Assembly: GCF_014635845.1 (NCBI RefSeq)
Contig: NZ_BMDP01000002.1
Location: 558,001-622,000 of the forward strand
Source: Oxalicibacterium solurbis
GTDB lineage: Bacteria > Pseudomonadota > Gammaproteobacteria > Burkholderiales > Burkholderiaceae_D
Direction: 5' to 3'
Length of the DNA: 64,000 nucleotides
Part shown: positions 52,264 through 62,483 of the stretch, in pieces
Position numbering within the stretch: position 1 is the stretch's first letter
Layout: every line of letters starts with the position of its first letter
Program-made: the position numbers and the translations under genes
The notes under the pieces: generated by a model
The model's database searches: none
What the model saw: only the letters and a program-made list of their open reading frames with translations
What the model was told of the DNA's origin: nothing

Positions 52264-54003
52264 ATGACCGCAGAAACAACCCAAGCCGTCGGCGAAGAGC
52301 TGACCGGCGCGGAAATCGTCGTTCGCTGTCTGGAAGAAGAAGGTGTCGAACATGTGTTCGGCTATCCGGGCGGTGCAGTTCTGTACATCTACGACGCAAT
52401 CTTCAACATCAGCAAATTCCAGCACATCCTGGTTCGTCACGAACAGGCTGCCGTGCACGCTGCGGATGCGTATTCCCGCAGCTCGAATAAAGTCGGTGTG
52501 TGCATCGTCACCTCCGGCCCCGGCGTAACCAATGCCGTGACAGGTCTCGCGACCGCGTACATGGACTCGATTCCGATGATCATCATTTCCGGTCAGGTGC
52601 CTTCGCACGCGATCGGACTGGACGCATTTCAGGAATGCGACACGGTCGGCATCACGCGCCCATGCGTCAAACACAATTTCCTCGTCAAGGATGTCAAGGA
52701 TCTGGCAGAGACGATGAAGAAGGCCTTCTTCATCGCGACCACAGGCCGTCCCGGCCCGGTGCTGATCGACATCCCCAAAGACATCACGATGCACAAGACG
52801 ACCTTCTCGTATCCGAAGGAAGTCGAAATGCGTTCGTACAAGCCGGTCGACAAGGGCCATTCGGGCCAGATCCGCAAGGCGGTACAACTGCTGCTGCAAG
52901 CGGAACGCCCAATGATCTATACCGGCGGCGGCGTCATTCTCGCCAACGCTTCAGAAGAAGTGAACCGTCTGGTCGACAAGCTCGGCTATCCGTGCACGAA
53001 CACGCTGATGGGCCTGGGCGGCTACAAGGCAACCAGCGACAAGTTCGTCGGCATGCCTGGCATGCACGGTACCTATGAAGCCAACATGGCGATGCAACAC
53101 TCGGACGTGATGATCGCGATCGGTGCACGCTTCGACGACCGCGTGATCGGCAACCCGAAGCATTTCTCCGCCACGCCGCGCAAGATCATCCACATCGATA
53201 TCGACCCGTCGTCGATCTCGAAGCGCGTCAAGGTCGATATTCCTATCGTCGGCAACGTCAAGGAAGTGCTGCAGGAACTGCTGGCGCAACTGGACGCAGC
53301 TGAAAGCAAGCCGAACAGCGCAGCGTTGTCCGACTGGTGGAAGCAGATCAACGAATGGCGCAAGCGCGAGTGCCTGAAGTACACGCCGTCGACCGAAGTC
53401 ATCAAGCCGCAATCGGTCATCGAAAAAGTCTGGCAGATCACGAAGGGTGACGCATTCATCACCTCGGACGTCGGCCAGCACCAGATGTGGGCTGCGCAGT
53501 ACTATCCGTTCGACAAGCCACGCCGCTGGGTCAACTCCGGCGGTCTGGGCACGATGGGCGTCGGCCTGCCGTACGCGATGGGCGTGCAGATGGCCAATCC
53601 GGATGCGACCGTCGCCTGCATCACCGGCGAAGCATCGATCCAGATGTGCATTCAGGAACTTGCTACCTGCAAGCAGTACCACCTGACGCCGAAGATCATC
53701 CTGCTGAACAACCGTTTCCTCGGCATGGTGCGCCAGTGGCAGCAACTGGAATACGGTTCGCGCTATTCCGAGTCGTACATGGATTCGCTGCCGGATTTCG
53801 ACAAGCTGGTCGAATCCTACGGCCACGTCGGCATGACGGTCGACAAGCCGGGCGATCTGGACGGCGCGCTGAAGCAAGCGTTCGACATGAAGGATCGTCT
53901 CGTATTCATGAATATCATCACCGACCAGACCGAAAACGTCTGGCCGATGGTCAAGACCGGCAAGGGCCTGACCGAGATGCTGCTGGGCTCGGAGGAACTG
54001 TGA
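52264..54003 (+). CDS. ilvI: Acetolactate synthase, catalytic subunit
   Basis: This TPP enzyme makes acetolactate or acetohydroxybutyrate, the first common step to valine, leucine and isoleucine. The 579-residue protein has GYPGGAVLYIYD with the catalytic glutamate of VRHEQAAVHAAD, and the C-terminal TPP domain SDVGQHQMWAAQYY. The metal-binding motif is GEAS rather than the GDGS of E. coli (near residue 453), with Asn-Asn (LLNNRFLGMV) intact. The start has AAAGGA upstream. The stop overlaps ilvH by one base. Confidence 0.96.
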   Translation: MTAETTQAVGEELTGAEIVVRCLEEEGVEHVFGYPGGAVLYIYDAIFNISKFQHILVRHEQAAVHAADAYSRSSNKVGVCIVTSGPGVTNAVTGLATAYMDSIPMIIISGQVPSHAIGLDAFQECDTVGITRPCVKHNFLVKDVKDLAETMKKAFFIATTGRPGPVLIDIPKDITMHKTTFSYPKEVEMRSYKPVDKGHSGQIRKAVQLLLQAERPMIYTGGGVILANASEEVNRLVDKLGYPCTNTLMGLGGYKATSDKFVGMPGMHGTYEANMAMQHSDVMIAIGARFDDRVIGNPKHFSATPRKIIHIDIDPSSISKRVKVDIPIVGNVKEVLQELLAQLDAAESKPNSAALSDWWKQINEWRKRECLKYTPSTEVIKPQSVIEKVWQITKGDAFITSDVGQHQMWAAQYYPFDKPRRWVNSGGLGTMGVGLPYAMGVQMANPDATVACITGEASIQMCIQELATCKQYHLTPKIILLNNRFLGMVRQWQQLEYGSRYSESYMDSLPDFDKLVESYGHVGMTVDKPGDLDGALKQAFDMKDRLVFMNIITDQTENVWPMVKTGKGLTEMLLGSEEL

Positions 54004-54494
54004 TGCGCCATATCATTTCTGTATTGCTGGAAAACGAAGCTGGCGCCTTGTCGCGCGTGGTCGGTCTGTTCTCGGCCCGTGCATACAATATCGAAACGCT
54101 GACCGTGGCGCCGACCGAAGATGCGACGTTGTCGCGCATGACCATCGTCACCAGCGGTTCGGATGACGTGATCGAACAGATCACCAAGCATCTGAATCGC
54201 CTGATCGAAGTCGTCAAGGTCGTCGATCTGACAGAAGGCGCGTTCATCGAGCGCGAACTGATGCTGATCAAGATCCGTGCCGTCGGCAAGGAACGTGAAG
54301 AAATGAAACGTACTGCGGATATTTTCCGTGGCCGCATCATTGACGTCACCGACAAGACCTACACGATCGAGCTGACCGGCAACAAGACCAAGCTGGATGC
54401 CTTCATCGATTCGATCGACCGTACCGCGATTCTGGAAACCGTCCGTACCGGCGGTTCCGGCATCGGCCGCGGCGAGCGCATCCTGAAGGTTTGA
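54003..54494 (+). CDS. ilvH: Acetolactate synthase, regulatory subunit
   Basis: IlvH activates the catalytic subunit and mediates valine feedback. The 163-residue protein has the ACT domain (HIISVLLENEAGALSRVVGLFSARAYNIETL) and the C-terminal ACT-like half ending RGERILKV. It starts inside the ilvI stop (TGATG), so translation is coupled. ilvC follows after 54 bases. Confidence 0.96.
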   Translation: MRHIISVLLENEAGALSRVVGLFSARAYNIETLTVAPTEDATLSRMTIVTSGSDDVIEQITKHLNRLIEVVKVVDLTEGAFIERELMLIKIRAVGKEREEMKRTADIFRGRIIDVTDKTYTIELTGNKTKLDAFIDSIDRTAILETVRTGGSGIGRGERILKV

Positions 54495-55670
<1,176 letters not shown>

Positions 55671-55672
55671 CG

Positions 55673-55714
55673 CCATGGATCGAGAAGAACAAGCTGGTCG
55701 ACCAGTCGAAGAAC
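55673..55714 (+). pseudogene. Remnant of an ilvC 3' end
   Basis: This 42-base segment codes PWIEKNKLVDQSKN, matching the IlvC C-terminus at 55521-55562 but with GC-ending codons and no stop. It has no start and cannot be expressed as IlvC. It probably marks a partial duplication or an old ilvC end left by recombination. Confidence 0.65.
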
Positions 55715-55771
55715 CAGTCTGCGTTTGAACATCACACTGTATTCGCTTGCAGGAAAATATAGCGCTCAAGC

Positions 55772-55800
55772 TAAAGGCTGCACGCGAGTGTGGCTTTTTT
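55772..55800 (+). terminator. Degraded second copy of the ilvC terminator
   Basis: AAAGGCTGCAC pairs imperfectly with GTGTGGCTTTTTT around GCGA. It may still stop some transcription. Confidence 0.45.
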
Positions 55801-55940
55801 CGTTTACAGTTTGTTGCAACAGAAACAGATCGCTTGCCTAAAGGAAAGAACCAAAACGGCACTGCTTCTGTCATAACAACGCGCTTCATTTCTCACAATC
55901 CGGGCAAGCCCTGCATTGCCCCCTTATTCAGGAGATCGTC

Positions 55941-56702
55941 ATGCCACGACTGAAATCGCTGTTGTTCGCCGCTGCCTGTACCGTTGCCGGTTCTGCCGCT
56001 TTTGCTCAATCCGCTCCGCAGACCAGCGGCACGCTGGTCATCGTTCCCGCATTCGGCGAGGTCAAGCATGCCAACGATCAGGCTGTGCTGACGCTGACGA
56101 TCGAGGAGCAGGACAAGGACAAGGCGGCAGCCGCTTCGCGTGTGAACCAGAAGATGAAGCAGGGCATGGATATCGTCCGCAAACAGGATCCGGGTGCCCA
56201 ACTTTCCACACGTGGTTATTACACCTATGCCGTCTATCCGGAAACGCCGCCGCAACCGAAACAGGCAAGCAACAAGCCGCCGCAACCGGTAGCGTGGCGT
56301 GTCGGCCAGTATCTGGATGTGAAGACGACGAATCTGTCCGGCCTGCCGAAAACGGTGTCGTCCGTGCAGAGCATCCTGTCGGTCAACGGACTGCGTTTCG
56401 GTCTGGCGGATGCAACGACGCGCAAGCTGGATGCGCAGCGCATCGATGCAACCTACAAGAACCTGAACGAACGTATCGTCTCGATCGCACGGGCGATGGG
56501 ACGCAATCCTGCCGATGCTGTGCTGGATACCGTCGATTTCGAAGGTTCGGGTAATTATGCGCAGGATGCGGTTGCAGCAGCACCGCAGATGATGCGGACG
56601 TCCATGATGGCAAAATCCGAGGCCGTGGTTGAAGAACCGAGTTTCGAGCCGGGAGAAACGACGTTGTCGATGCGCGTGGTCGGGAAGGTTCGCTTCCGCT
56701 GA
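55941..56702 (+). CDS. SIMPL-domain (DUF541) periplasmic protein
   Basis: The 253-residue protein has a signal peptide (to about residue 22, GSAAFAQ) and one SIMPL/DUF541 domain: GTLVIVPAFGEVKHANDQAVLTL, QYLDVKTTNLSGLPKTVSSV, and DATTRKLDAQRIDATYKNLNERI. SIMPL proteins form periplasmic or surface oligomers; some have roles in stress or outer-membrane processes. AGGAG lies seven bases before the ATG. It stands between ilvC and pssA with a terminator on each side. Confidence 0.9.
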   Translation: MPRLKSLLFAAACTVAGSAAFAQSAPQTSGTLVIVPAFGEVKHANDQAVLTLTIEEQDKDKAAAASRVNQKMKQGMDIVRKQDPGAQLSTRGYYTYAVYPETPPQPKQASNKPPQPVAWRVGQYLDVKTTNLSGLPKTVSSVQSILSVNGLRFGLADATTRKLDAQRIDATYKNLNERIVSIARAMGRNPADAVLDTVDFEGSGNYAQDAVAAAPQMMRTSMMAKSEAVVEEPSFEPGETTLSMRVVGKVRFR

Positions 56703-56740
56703 TCGACATTGTTCGCATCTACCGAAGCGGACAACAGCAG

Positions 56741-56780
56741 AAAAATCGCATCGTGCGTCTCCGGCGCCGATGCGATTTTT
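56741..56780 (+). terminator. Intrinsic terminator after the SIMPL gene
   Basis: AAAAATCGCATCG (56741-56753) and CGATGCGATTTTT (56768-56780) form a perfect 13-bp stem. Confidence 0.92.
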
Positions 56781-56896
56781 CTTGGATTCTCCTTCGTTGC
56801 GGTTTCATGGCTTGAAGGCTGTCGCCGGATGCCGGTCTGCTACACTAGCGGCCTTCGATTCTCCACTGAGAACATTACCGACAAGGCGGGATTCGC

Positions 56897-57787
56897 ATGC
56901 CAAGCTTTAATCGCCGCAAGGCGAAAAACACCTCTTCCACCTTTGCAAGAACGCGCCCGCTGGGCAAGCTGGCGCGGAGCAAACAACAGACCTTGCACGA
57001 AGAGGGCGAAGACGATGCCGCGCTATCCGGTCATGTGCTGCGCCGACGCGGCATCTATCTGCTGCCGAATGCCTTCACGACGGCAGGATTGTTCTGCGGC
57101 TTTTATGCAATCGTCATGGCGATGGGACAGAAGTTCGACTATGCGGCGATTGCGATCTTTTCCGCGATGCTGCTGGACTCCATTGATGGACGCGTCGCGC
57201 GGCTGACGCATACGCAAAGCGAATTCGGTGCGCAATACGACAGCCTGGCAGACATGGTTTCCTTCGGTGCCGCGCCGGCGCTGGTCGTCTATGTCTGGGC
57301 GTTGCAGGGCATGGGCAAGCTCGGCTGGCTGGCGGCTTTCGTTTATTGCGCAGGCGGTGCATTGCGGCTGGCGCGCTTCAATACCAATATCGGCGTGGTC
57401 GACAAACGTTATTTTCAGGGCTTGCCGAGTCCTGCGGCGGCGGCGCTGGTCGCCGGTTTCATTTGGCTGATGCAGGATCTGGGCTATCCCGGGGCGGAGC
57501 TGAGCTGGGCCGCCTGGATTATCACGCTGTATGCGGGGCTGACGATGGTGACCAACGTTCCGTTCTACAGCTTCAAGGACATCAACTATCGCAAGTCAGT
57601 ACCGTTCATTGCAATTTTCCTGATCGTTCTGGCGTTGGTGGCGATAGCGGGTGATCCGCCGAAAGTATTGTTCGGCCTGTTCATCTTATACGGCCTGTCA
57701 GGTTATGCCGTCTACTTCTGGCGGCTGGCGAAAGGCAAGCCGGTCAGCATCGTGCAAACCGAGATGGAACACGACGATCACGCTTGA
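56897..57787 (+). CDS. pssA: CDP-diacylglycerol-serine O-phosphatidyltransferase
   Basis: PssA makes phosphatidylserine, the precursor of phosphatidylethanolamine, in the inner membrane. The 296-residue protein has the CDP-alcohol phosphatidyltransferase motif with Asp94, Asp97, Gly98, Ala101, Arg102, Gly111, Asp115 and Asp119 in the correct spacing. About eight membrane segments follow. The first 50 residues are basic and soluble. In relatives I recall it lies between ilvC and leuA; here a SIMPL gene intervenes and leuA is not seen downstream. Confidence 0.95.
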   Translation: MPSFNRRKAKNTSSTFARTRPLGKLARSKQQTLHEEGEDDAALSGHVLRRRGIYLLPNAFTTAGLFCGFYAIVMAMGQKFDYAAIAIFSAMLLDSIDGRVARLTHTQSEFGAQYDSLADMVSFGAAPALVVYVWALQGMGKLGWLAAFVYCAGGALRLARFNTNIGVVDKRYFQGLPSPAAAALVAGFIWLMQDLGYPGAELSWAAWIITLYAGLTMVTNVPFYSFKDINYRKSVPFIAIFLIVLALVAIAGDPPKVLFGLFILYGLSGYAVYFWRLAKGKPVSIVQTEMEHDDHA

Positions 57788-58062
57788 TCGTTGCTATGCG
57801 TTCCGCGAATTGCCGTGCGAGCGAAAGTCTTGGTGGCGGGATCTTTGCTTCCGTCACGAGGCTATCTCATTCTTAATTCTTTGCTCCCTGGTTTGTGCCA
57901 GAGATTTCTGCAGAGACTCCTACCTAAGCTGAATTCCTGATCGAGGGCATCGCATTGCATGCTGGCAATGATGTCGCCCATTGCGTGCGTCAGCGTACAG
58001 AGCATTGCCCTGCGGATGCATAAAATGTTTCCCATCGTGATCGTGGCGGCGGGGAGACGGAG

Positions 58063-58296
58063 ATGGATGGCACAGGCAATGCAGGAAGGGCGAAGCCCTT
58101 TCGATTATTCCTGATGAGCGGCATCTTGGTCGCGTTTACGCTGCTCGCTGTAATCGGCATCATTGCGTGGGTGCCTTTACTGCCCGAGGCAGTGGCTGTC
58201 GATACCGGTAATGCAGATTTTTCCGAATACATCGTCTTGCACGAGTCCTGGCATTCCGTCGCGGCAACCTCTCGTTTTGCCTTCTGCAATCGTTGA
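58063..58296 (+). CDS. Small single-pass membrane protein (hypothetical, 77 residues)
   Basis: The product has a short basic N-terminus (NAGRAKPFR) and one membrane segment (residues about 15-38, LFLMSGILVAFTLLAVIGIIAW), then a soluble end. I recognise no family. GGGGAG lies nine bases upstream and a perfect intrinsic terminator follows the stop by 15 bases, which supports it as a real transcript. The last 20 residues look less protein-like. Confidence 0.5.
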   Translation: MDGTGNAGRAKPFRLFLMSGILVAFTLLAVIGIIAWVPLLPEAVAVDTGNADFSEYIVLHESWHSVAATSRFAFCNR

Positions 58297-58310
58297 AGGA
58301 AGAACTGAAG

Positions 58311-58345
58311 CAGGCAGTTGCGAGCAACTGCCTGTAGCGTTTTTC
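58311..58345 (+). terminator. Intrinsic terminator after the 77-residue gene
   Basis: CAGGCAGTTGC (58311-58321) and GCAACTGCCTG (58324-58334) are a perfect inverted repeat followed by TAGCGTTTTT. Confidence 0.85.
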
Positions 58346-58529
58346 CGGTGACGTTCATATGTGCGCTGTCGAACAGAGCTGACGTACGTTTTCCCTCATA
58401 GTGAATTCATTCGCCGATGCACAGCACGCATCGGTTTCTTCAAATCACGCCAGCGTGTCTATTTTTCCCGAGCCACACCGGCGATGCCGAGCGCAAATGT
58501 GTTCGAGCGATTTCTGAAAGGACATCATC

Positions 58530-58985
58530 ATGAAAGATAGCGAAGTGATTTCAACCTTGAATGACCTGATCGAAACCTGCAAGGATGGCGAAAAAGGATT
58601 CAAGACCTGTGCCGAGGATATTGCGGACAACCAGTATCGTCAGCCATTCCTCACCCTGGCAACCAGCTGCTCGGCTGCAGCACAGGAGCTGACGGGGCTG
58701 GTAGTGGCACGCGGTGGCGATCCTGAAACGCGCTCCAGTTTGAGCGGTACCTTGCATCGCCGCTGGGTGGATATCAAGTCCGCAATCATGGGCAAGGACG
58801 ATGAAGCCATTCTCAACGAATGCGAACGCGGCGAGGATGTGGCGAAGAAGAGCTATGCGAATGCGCTGGAGAAGGATCTTCCTGTCGACGTGCGCGCAGT
58901 CGTGGAGCGCCAATATCAAGGCGTGTTGAAGAACCATGACATCGTCAAGACCATGCGCGATCGGGCACGTGTAGCAGCGATGTAG
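58530..58985 (+). CDS. DUF2383/PA2169-type four-helix protein
   Basis: The 151-residue protein is all-helical and matches the DUF2383 (PA2169) family: VISTLNDLIETCKDGEKGFKTCAEDI, then HRRWVDIKSAI and a last helix with YQGVLKNHDIVKTMRD. The family is ferritin-like in fold; the role is unknown, but it is often found with general-stress genes. AAAGGA lies upstream. It lies 76 bases before the DUF883 gene. Confidence 0.9.
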   Translation: MKDSEVISTLNDLIETCKDGEKGFKTCAEDIADNQYRQPFLTLATSCSAAAQELTGLVVARGGDPETRSSLSGTLHRRWVDIKSAIMGKDDEAILNECERGEDVAKKSYANALEKDLPVDVRAVVERQYQGVLKNHDIVKTMRDRARVAAM

Positions 58986-59061
58986 ATTTCTTTGTGATCT
59001 GCTTCCTTGAACAATTTTGATATCGGCCTGAATATCAACCCGGATATGGAGGAGTGTAACG

Positions 59062-59373
59062 ATGATGGATACGAAACTGGATGATGTCACCAAGGATCTG
59101 AAAACCCTGTCGAAGGATGCCAAGGCGCTGTCGAATGAAGCACAGGACGACCTGCGGGAAAAGACAGGAGAGTTGAGCAAGAAATGTACGGAATTCCTGA
59201 ATTCCGCCATGGCTGCGGCCAAGGAAGTGCCGACGATCGCGGCGACGCGTACCAAGGAAGTGGCAGCGTCTACCGACGAGTACGTGCATCAGAAGCCGTG
59301 GCGTGCCGTCACGCTTTCGGCCGGACTGGGCATTCTGTTGGGTGTGATGTTCGCCAAACGGGACAATCGCTAA
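59062..59373 (+). CDS. DUF883 (ElaB/YqjD) membrane-anchored protein
   Basis: The 103-residue protein has a long amphipathic helix (KLDDVTKDLKTLSKDAKALSNEAQ) and a C-terminal membrane segment (WRAVTLSAGLGILLGVMFAKR). ElaB and YqjD bind ribosomes through the N-terminus and sit in the inner membrane in stationary phase in E. coli. GGAGGAG lies 8-14 bases upstream of the ATG; a second ATG three bases later is also possible. A bidirectional terminator follows. Confidence 0.9.
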   Translation: MMDTKLDDVTKDLKTLSKDAKALSNEAQDDLREKTGELSKKCTEFLNSAMAAAKEVPTIAATRTKEVAASTDEYVHQKPWRAVTLSAGLGILLGVMFAKRDNR

Positions 59374-59421
59374 CGAACATTGCGTACTTCGATTGCGCAC
59401 TTCGGGTGTGGTTATACCCGG

Positions 59422-59456
59422 AAAAAAGCCCCGCACGGATTTCCCTGCGGGGCTTT
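59422..59456. terminator. Bidirectional intrinsic terminator
   Basis: AAAGCCCCGCA (59425-59435) and TGCGGGGCTTT (59446-59456) form a perfect 11-bp stem. It serves the DUF883 gene (plus) and the GGDEF-EAL gene (minus). Confidence 0.92.
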
Positions 59457-59481
59457 GTCATGTGTGGAAGAAGAAAAACGT

Positions 59482-62388
59482 TCAGGCGGTGGCGTTGCTT
59501 TCGGCCGGTGGATAGAAGGAGATCGATTTGCCGACGACCGCACCTTCCGCATAGCCGATGCCGATGCGCTGCAGCATTGCCAGCTTCTCTGCATCGTCGA
59601 CGTTTTGCGCGATGGTGTCGATTCCCATCACACTGCTGATGCGCTGGATGGCTTCGACTTTCGCATAGTCGACAGGATCGCTGGCCATGCCGCGGATATA
59701 GCTTCCGTCGATTTTCAGGAAATCGACATGCAGGTGTTTCAGGTAGGCGAATGAAGACATGCCGCTGCCGAAATCGTCGAGCGCAAAAAGGCAGCCATGC
59801 GGTTTCAGCGCTTCGATGAAACGCAACGCACGCGTCAAATTGGCGATGGCCGTCGTTTCTGCGATCGAGAAGCAGATTGCATTGCGCGGCAGGTCGAATT
59901 CGATGAATTGTTCATGGACGAATTCGATGAAGTGTTCGTCGTCCAGCGAATTGCCCGATATCTTCAACATCAGTACATGCGCGCCGAGATCGCCGCCGGC
60001 ATCCATTGCGCGCAGCGTTGCGGCATGCTGCGCAAACGCAGTGCGAATGACCCAGCGGTCGATCGTCGGCATGAAGTGATAGCGTTCTGCCGCGGGCATG
60101 AAGGCGCTTGGCGGAATCAATCGGCCGTTTTCGCCTGCCATGTAAAGACGCAGTTCTTCGAACAGATGATCCTTGCGGTTCGGTTTGAGATTGGCGATGC
60201 GTTGCGCCTGTAACTGGAAGCTATCGTTTTCAAAAGCCTTCTGGATACGCTCGTTCCATTTGATTTCGCCTTCGCGCGCGCCTTGCGGATGATCTTCGGT
60301 ACGGTAGATGTGTACGCGATTACGGCCGCTGTCCTTGGCCATGTAGCAGGCTGTATCTGCAGCGCTGAGCAAATCGGGCAGCGACAGAGTGTTGTTGTTG
60401 AAGTTGACCAAGCCGATGCTGACGCCGATCGGAAAGATCTTGTCCTGCCAGATGAAGTGGAAGTCGCAGATCGTCTGCCGCAGTTTTTCGGCGATGCGTA
60501 CGGCCGATTCGGGCGAGCAGTTCTCAAGGAAAGCGCCGAATTCGTCGCCACCGAGGCGTGCCAGCGTATCGCTGTCGCGCACCAGCGGTTGCAGCAAGGC
60601 GGTGATCTGGCGCAGCAGTTCGTCGCCGGCACTGTGGCCGCAGGTATCGTTGACGATCTTGAACTGATCCAGATCCAGATAGAGCAGCGCGTGCTGACGT
60701 GGCTGGCGCGCCAGCGTATCGATCGCCAGTTCCAGCCGGCGTTCGAACTCGCGGCGATTGAACAGGCCCGTCAACGGATCGTGTGCAGCCTGGTGCGACA
60801 GCTGGATGGCCAGCTTGCGCGAATCGCTGACGTCGTGGAATACCAGGACGACACCAATGATCTCGCCGTCGCGATCGCGAATCGGTGCGGCGGAATCCTC
60901 GACTGCGTATTCGTTGCCGTTGCGGCTGAGCAGAACGCTGTCCTTGCTCAGTTCGACGTTGTCCTGCTGTGCCAGTGCGGTTTCAACCGGATCGGCCACC
61001 GGCTCACGCGTGAAGCCGTTGATGATGCGGAAGACGCGCGATGACGGTAATCCTTCCGCTTCGGCCTTGCTCCATCCCGTCAGCTGCTCGGCGACCGGAT
61101 TCATGTATTCGATGTTGCCCAGTTTGTCGGTCGTGATGACGGCGTCGGCAATCGATGCCAGCGTCACTTGCGCGCGCTCCTTTTCGGCAAACAGTACGGC
61201 TTTCGATTCCTCGCGTTCGGTTTCATGCTGTTGCAGCGATGCGATCATGCCGTCGAAAGCGCGTGCGAGCTGGCTGATTTCCTCGCGGCCGTAGCGGATA
61301 CCGGTGCGTGCGCGCAGATTGCCGGCGCCGACCTGATCGGCGGTGCGCACCAGCGTCTTGACGCGTCGCAGGATGATGACATCGCCAACGAACCAGGCAG
61401 CCAGCAGTGCCAGCAGCGCAATGACAGCCAGCGTCGCCAGTTCCACCATCTGCAGTTTGTTGGCCGGCGCCACGATGTCGTCCATCGGTACGCCGATGCT
61501 GACCTTGAAGTTGGAAACGTTACTGGTGCCGACCGGCGCGAATGCATGCAGGCGGGTAATGCCATCGGTGTCCGTCAGTTCGGAAGTGCCGAAGCCGACC
61601 TTGATCATTACGTCGAACAGCGATGGCGATGTACGCGTGCCTATCCATTTTTCCGGATCTGGCCGGCGCGCGATGATGGTGCCGCGGCTGTCGGCGGTGA
61701 TCAGCACAGCGCCGTTCGGCAGCGCGATGTCGCTGACGAAGCGATCCAGATAGCTGAGATCGAGCGCGGCGAAAATCACCGAACGGACGTTGCCGCTGTT
61801 GTCGAGTACCGGATAGGTCAGGTTGATGGTGTGGCGGCGGCTCATGCGGCCGAACACGTAGTCGCCGGCAGTGAAGGTGCGTTGCTCGACGGTCTGCTTG
61901 AAATAGGCGCGGCTGCCGAGGTTGACCTTGTTCTGCAGCGGCAGCGCGCTGCAGGTGACGTCGCCATTCAACTGGATCAGGCCGAAGTTCGTATAGCCTT
62001 CGTTGCGTTTCAGGACACTGGCAAGGAACTGGCTGCAGGTTTTCGGACTGCCTTGCAATTCGGGCAAGGTCGACAGCACGGTCAGCAGCTGGCGTGCGCC
62101 TTCGATCATGCGCGCCTCGCTGGTGGCGGCCAGTTGCGTCATTTGCTGCAGGTTGTCTTCGGTAATACGGATGGCTTGCTGCCGTTCTTTCCAGGCGCCG
62201 TAGACGGTCAGGATTACCGGCGGGACGATCGCAAGCAAAACGAGGACGAGCAAGCGGCTACGCAAGCTGTCGAAATTGAGCTTCTGGCCGAGAGATTTTT
62301 TCAAAACATGGACTTTTTGATAATCATCGGATGCGGAGGTCGATGGCCGTCGCTTTTCAATGTAGTCGATATGGACGGAATGCGCCAT
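59482..62388 (-). CDS. Cache-HAMP-PAS-GGDEF-EAL(degenerate) c-di-GMP signalling protein
   Basis: The 968-residue protein has a membrane segment (about 45-64), a periplasmic double-Cache sensor region, a second membrane segment (about 313-338), HAMP (about 340-395), PAS (about 410-520), GGDEF (about 560-690) and an EAL-like domain (about 700-960). GGDEF is intact (ARLGGDEFGAFLE), so it can probably make c-di-GMP. In the EAL domain the EAL site reads EELRLY, and the late glutamate motif AEGVE reads AQNVD, so phosphodiesterase activity is doubtful. DDFGSG and the KIDGSYI lysine remain. It lies 95 bases after the PP2C gene on the same strand. Confidence 0.9.
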   Translation of the reverse strand: MAHSVHIDYIEKRRPSTSASDDYQKVHVLKKSLGQKLNFDSLRSRLLVLVLLAIVPPVILTVYGAWKERQQAIRITEDNLQQMTQLAATSEARMIEGARQLLTVLSTLPELQGSPKTCSQFLASVLKRNEGYTNFGLIQLNGDVTCSALPLQNKVNLGSRAYFKQTVEQRTFTAGDYVFGRMSRRHTINLTYPVLDNSGNVRSVIFAALDLSYLDRFVSDIALPNGAVLITADSRGTIIARRPDPEKWIGTRTSPSLFDVMIKVGFGTSELTDTDGITRLHAFAPVGTSNVSNFKVSIGVPMDDIVAPANKLQMVELATLAVIALLALLAAWFVGDVIILRRVKTLVRTADQVGAGNLRARTGIRYGREEISQLARAFDGMIASLQQHETEREESKAVLFAEKERAQVTLASIADAVITTDKLGNIEYMNPVAEQLTGWSKAEAEGLPSSRVFRIINGFTREPVADPVETALAQQDNVELSKDSVLLSRNGNEYAVEDSAAPIRDRDGEIIGVVLVFHDVSDSRKLAIQLSHQAAHDPLTGLFNRREFERRLELAIDTLARQPRQHALLYLDLDQFKIVNDTCGHSAGDELLRQITALLQPLVRDSDTLARLGGDEFGAFLENCSPESAVRIAEKLRQTICDFHFIWQDKIFPIGVSIGLVNFNNNTLSLPDLLSAADTACYMAKDSGRNRVHIYRTEDHPQGAREGEIKWNERIQKAFENDSFQLQAQRIANLKPNRKDHLFEELRLYMAGENGRLIPPSAFMPAAERYHFMPTIDRWVIRTAFAQHAATLRAMDAGGDLGAHVLMLKISGNSLDDEHFIEFVHEQFIEFDLPRNAICFSIAETTAIANLTRALRFIEALKPHGCLFALDDFGSGMSSFAYLKHLHVDFLKIDGSYIRGMASDPVDYAKVEAIQRISSVMGIDTIAQNVDDAEKLAMLQRIGIGYAEGAVVGKSISFYPPAESNATA

Positions 62389-62483
62389 GCCGCAGCGTGG
62401 CTTACCCGTCGTCAGACCGGGTAAGCGCGAAAAGAGTTTCCGTAAAACAGCGGAATGTTGAAATTTTGTTCTTGGATTTTGCG

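Larger units (their letters stand above)
55673..55808 (+). repeat. ilvC 3'-end repeat, copy 2 (gene remnant plus degraded terminator)
   Basis: CCATGGATCGAGAAGAACAA begins a stretch that codes PWIEKNKLVDQSKN in one frame, 12 of 14 residues the same as the ilvC C-terminus. The stop is replaced by CAG. After it come CGCTTGCAGG, GCGCTCA, and an imperfect terminator (AAAGGCTGCAC with GTGTGGCTTTTTT), in the same order as copy 1. Confidence 0.7.
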
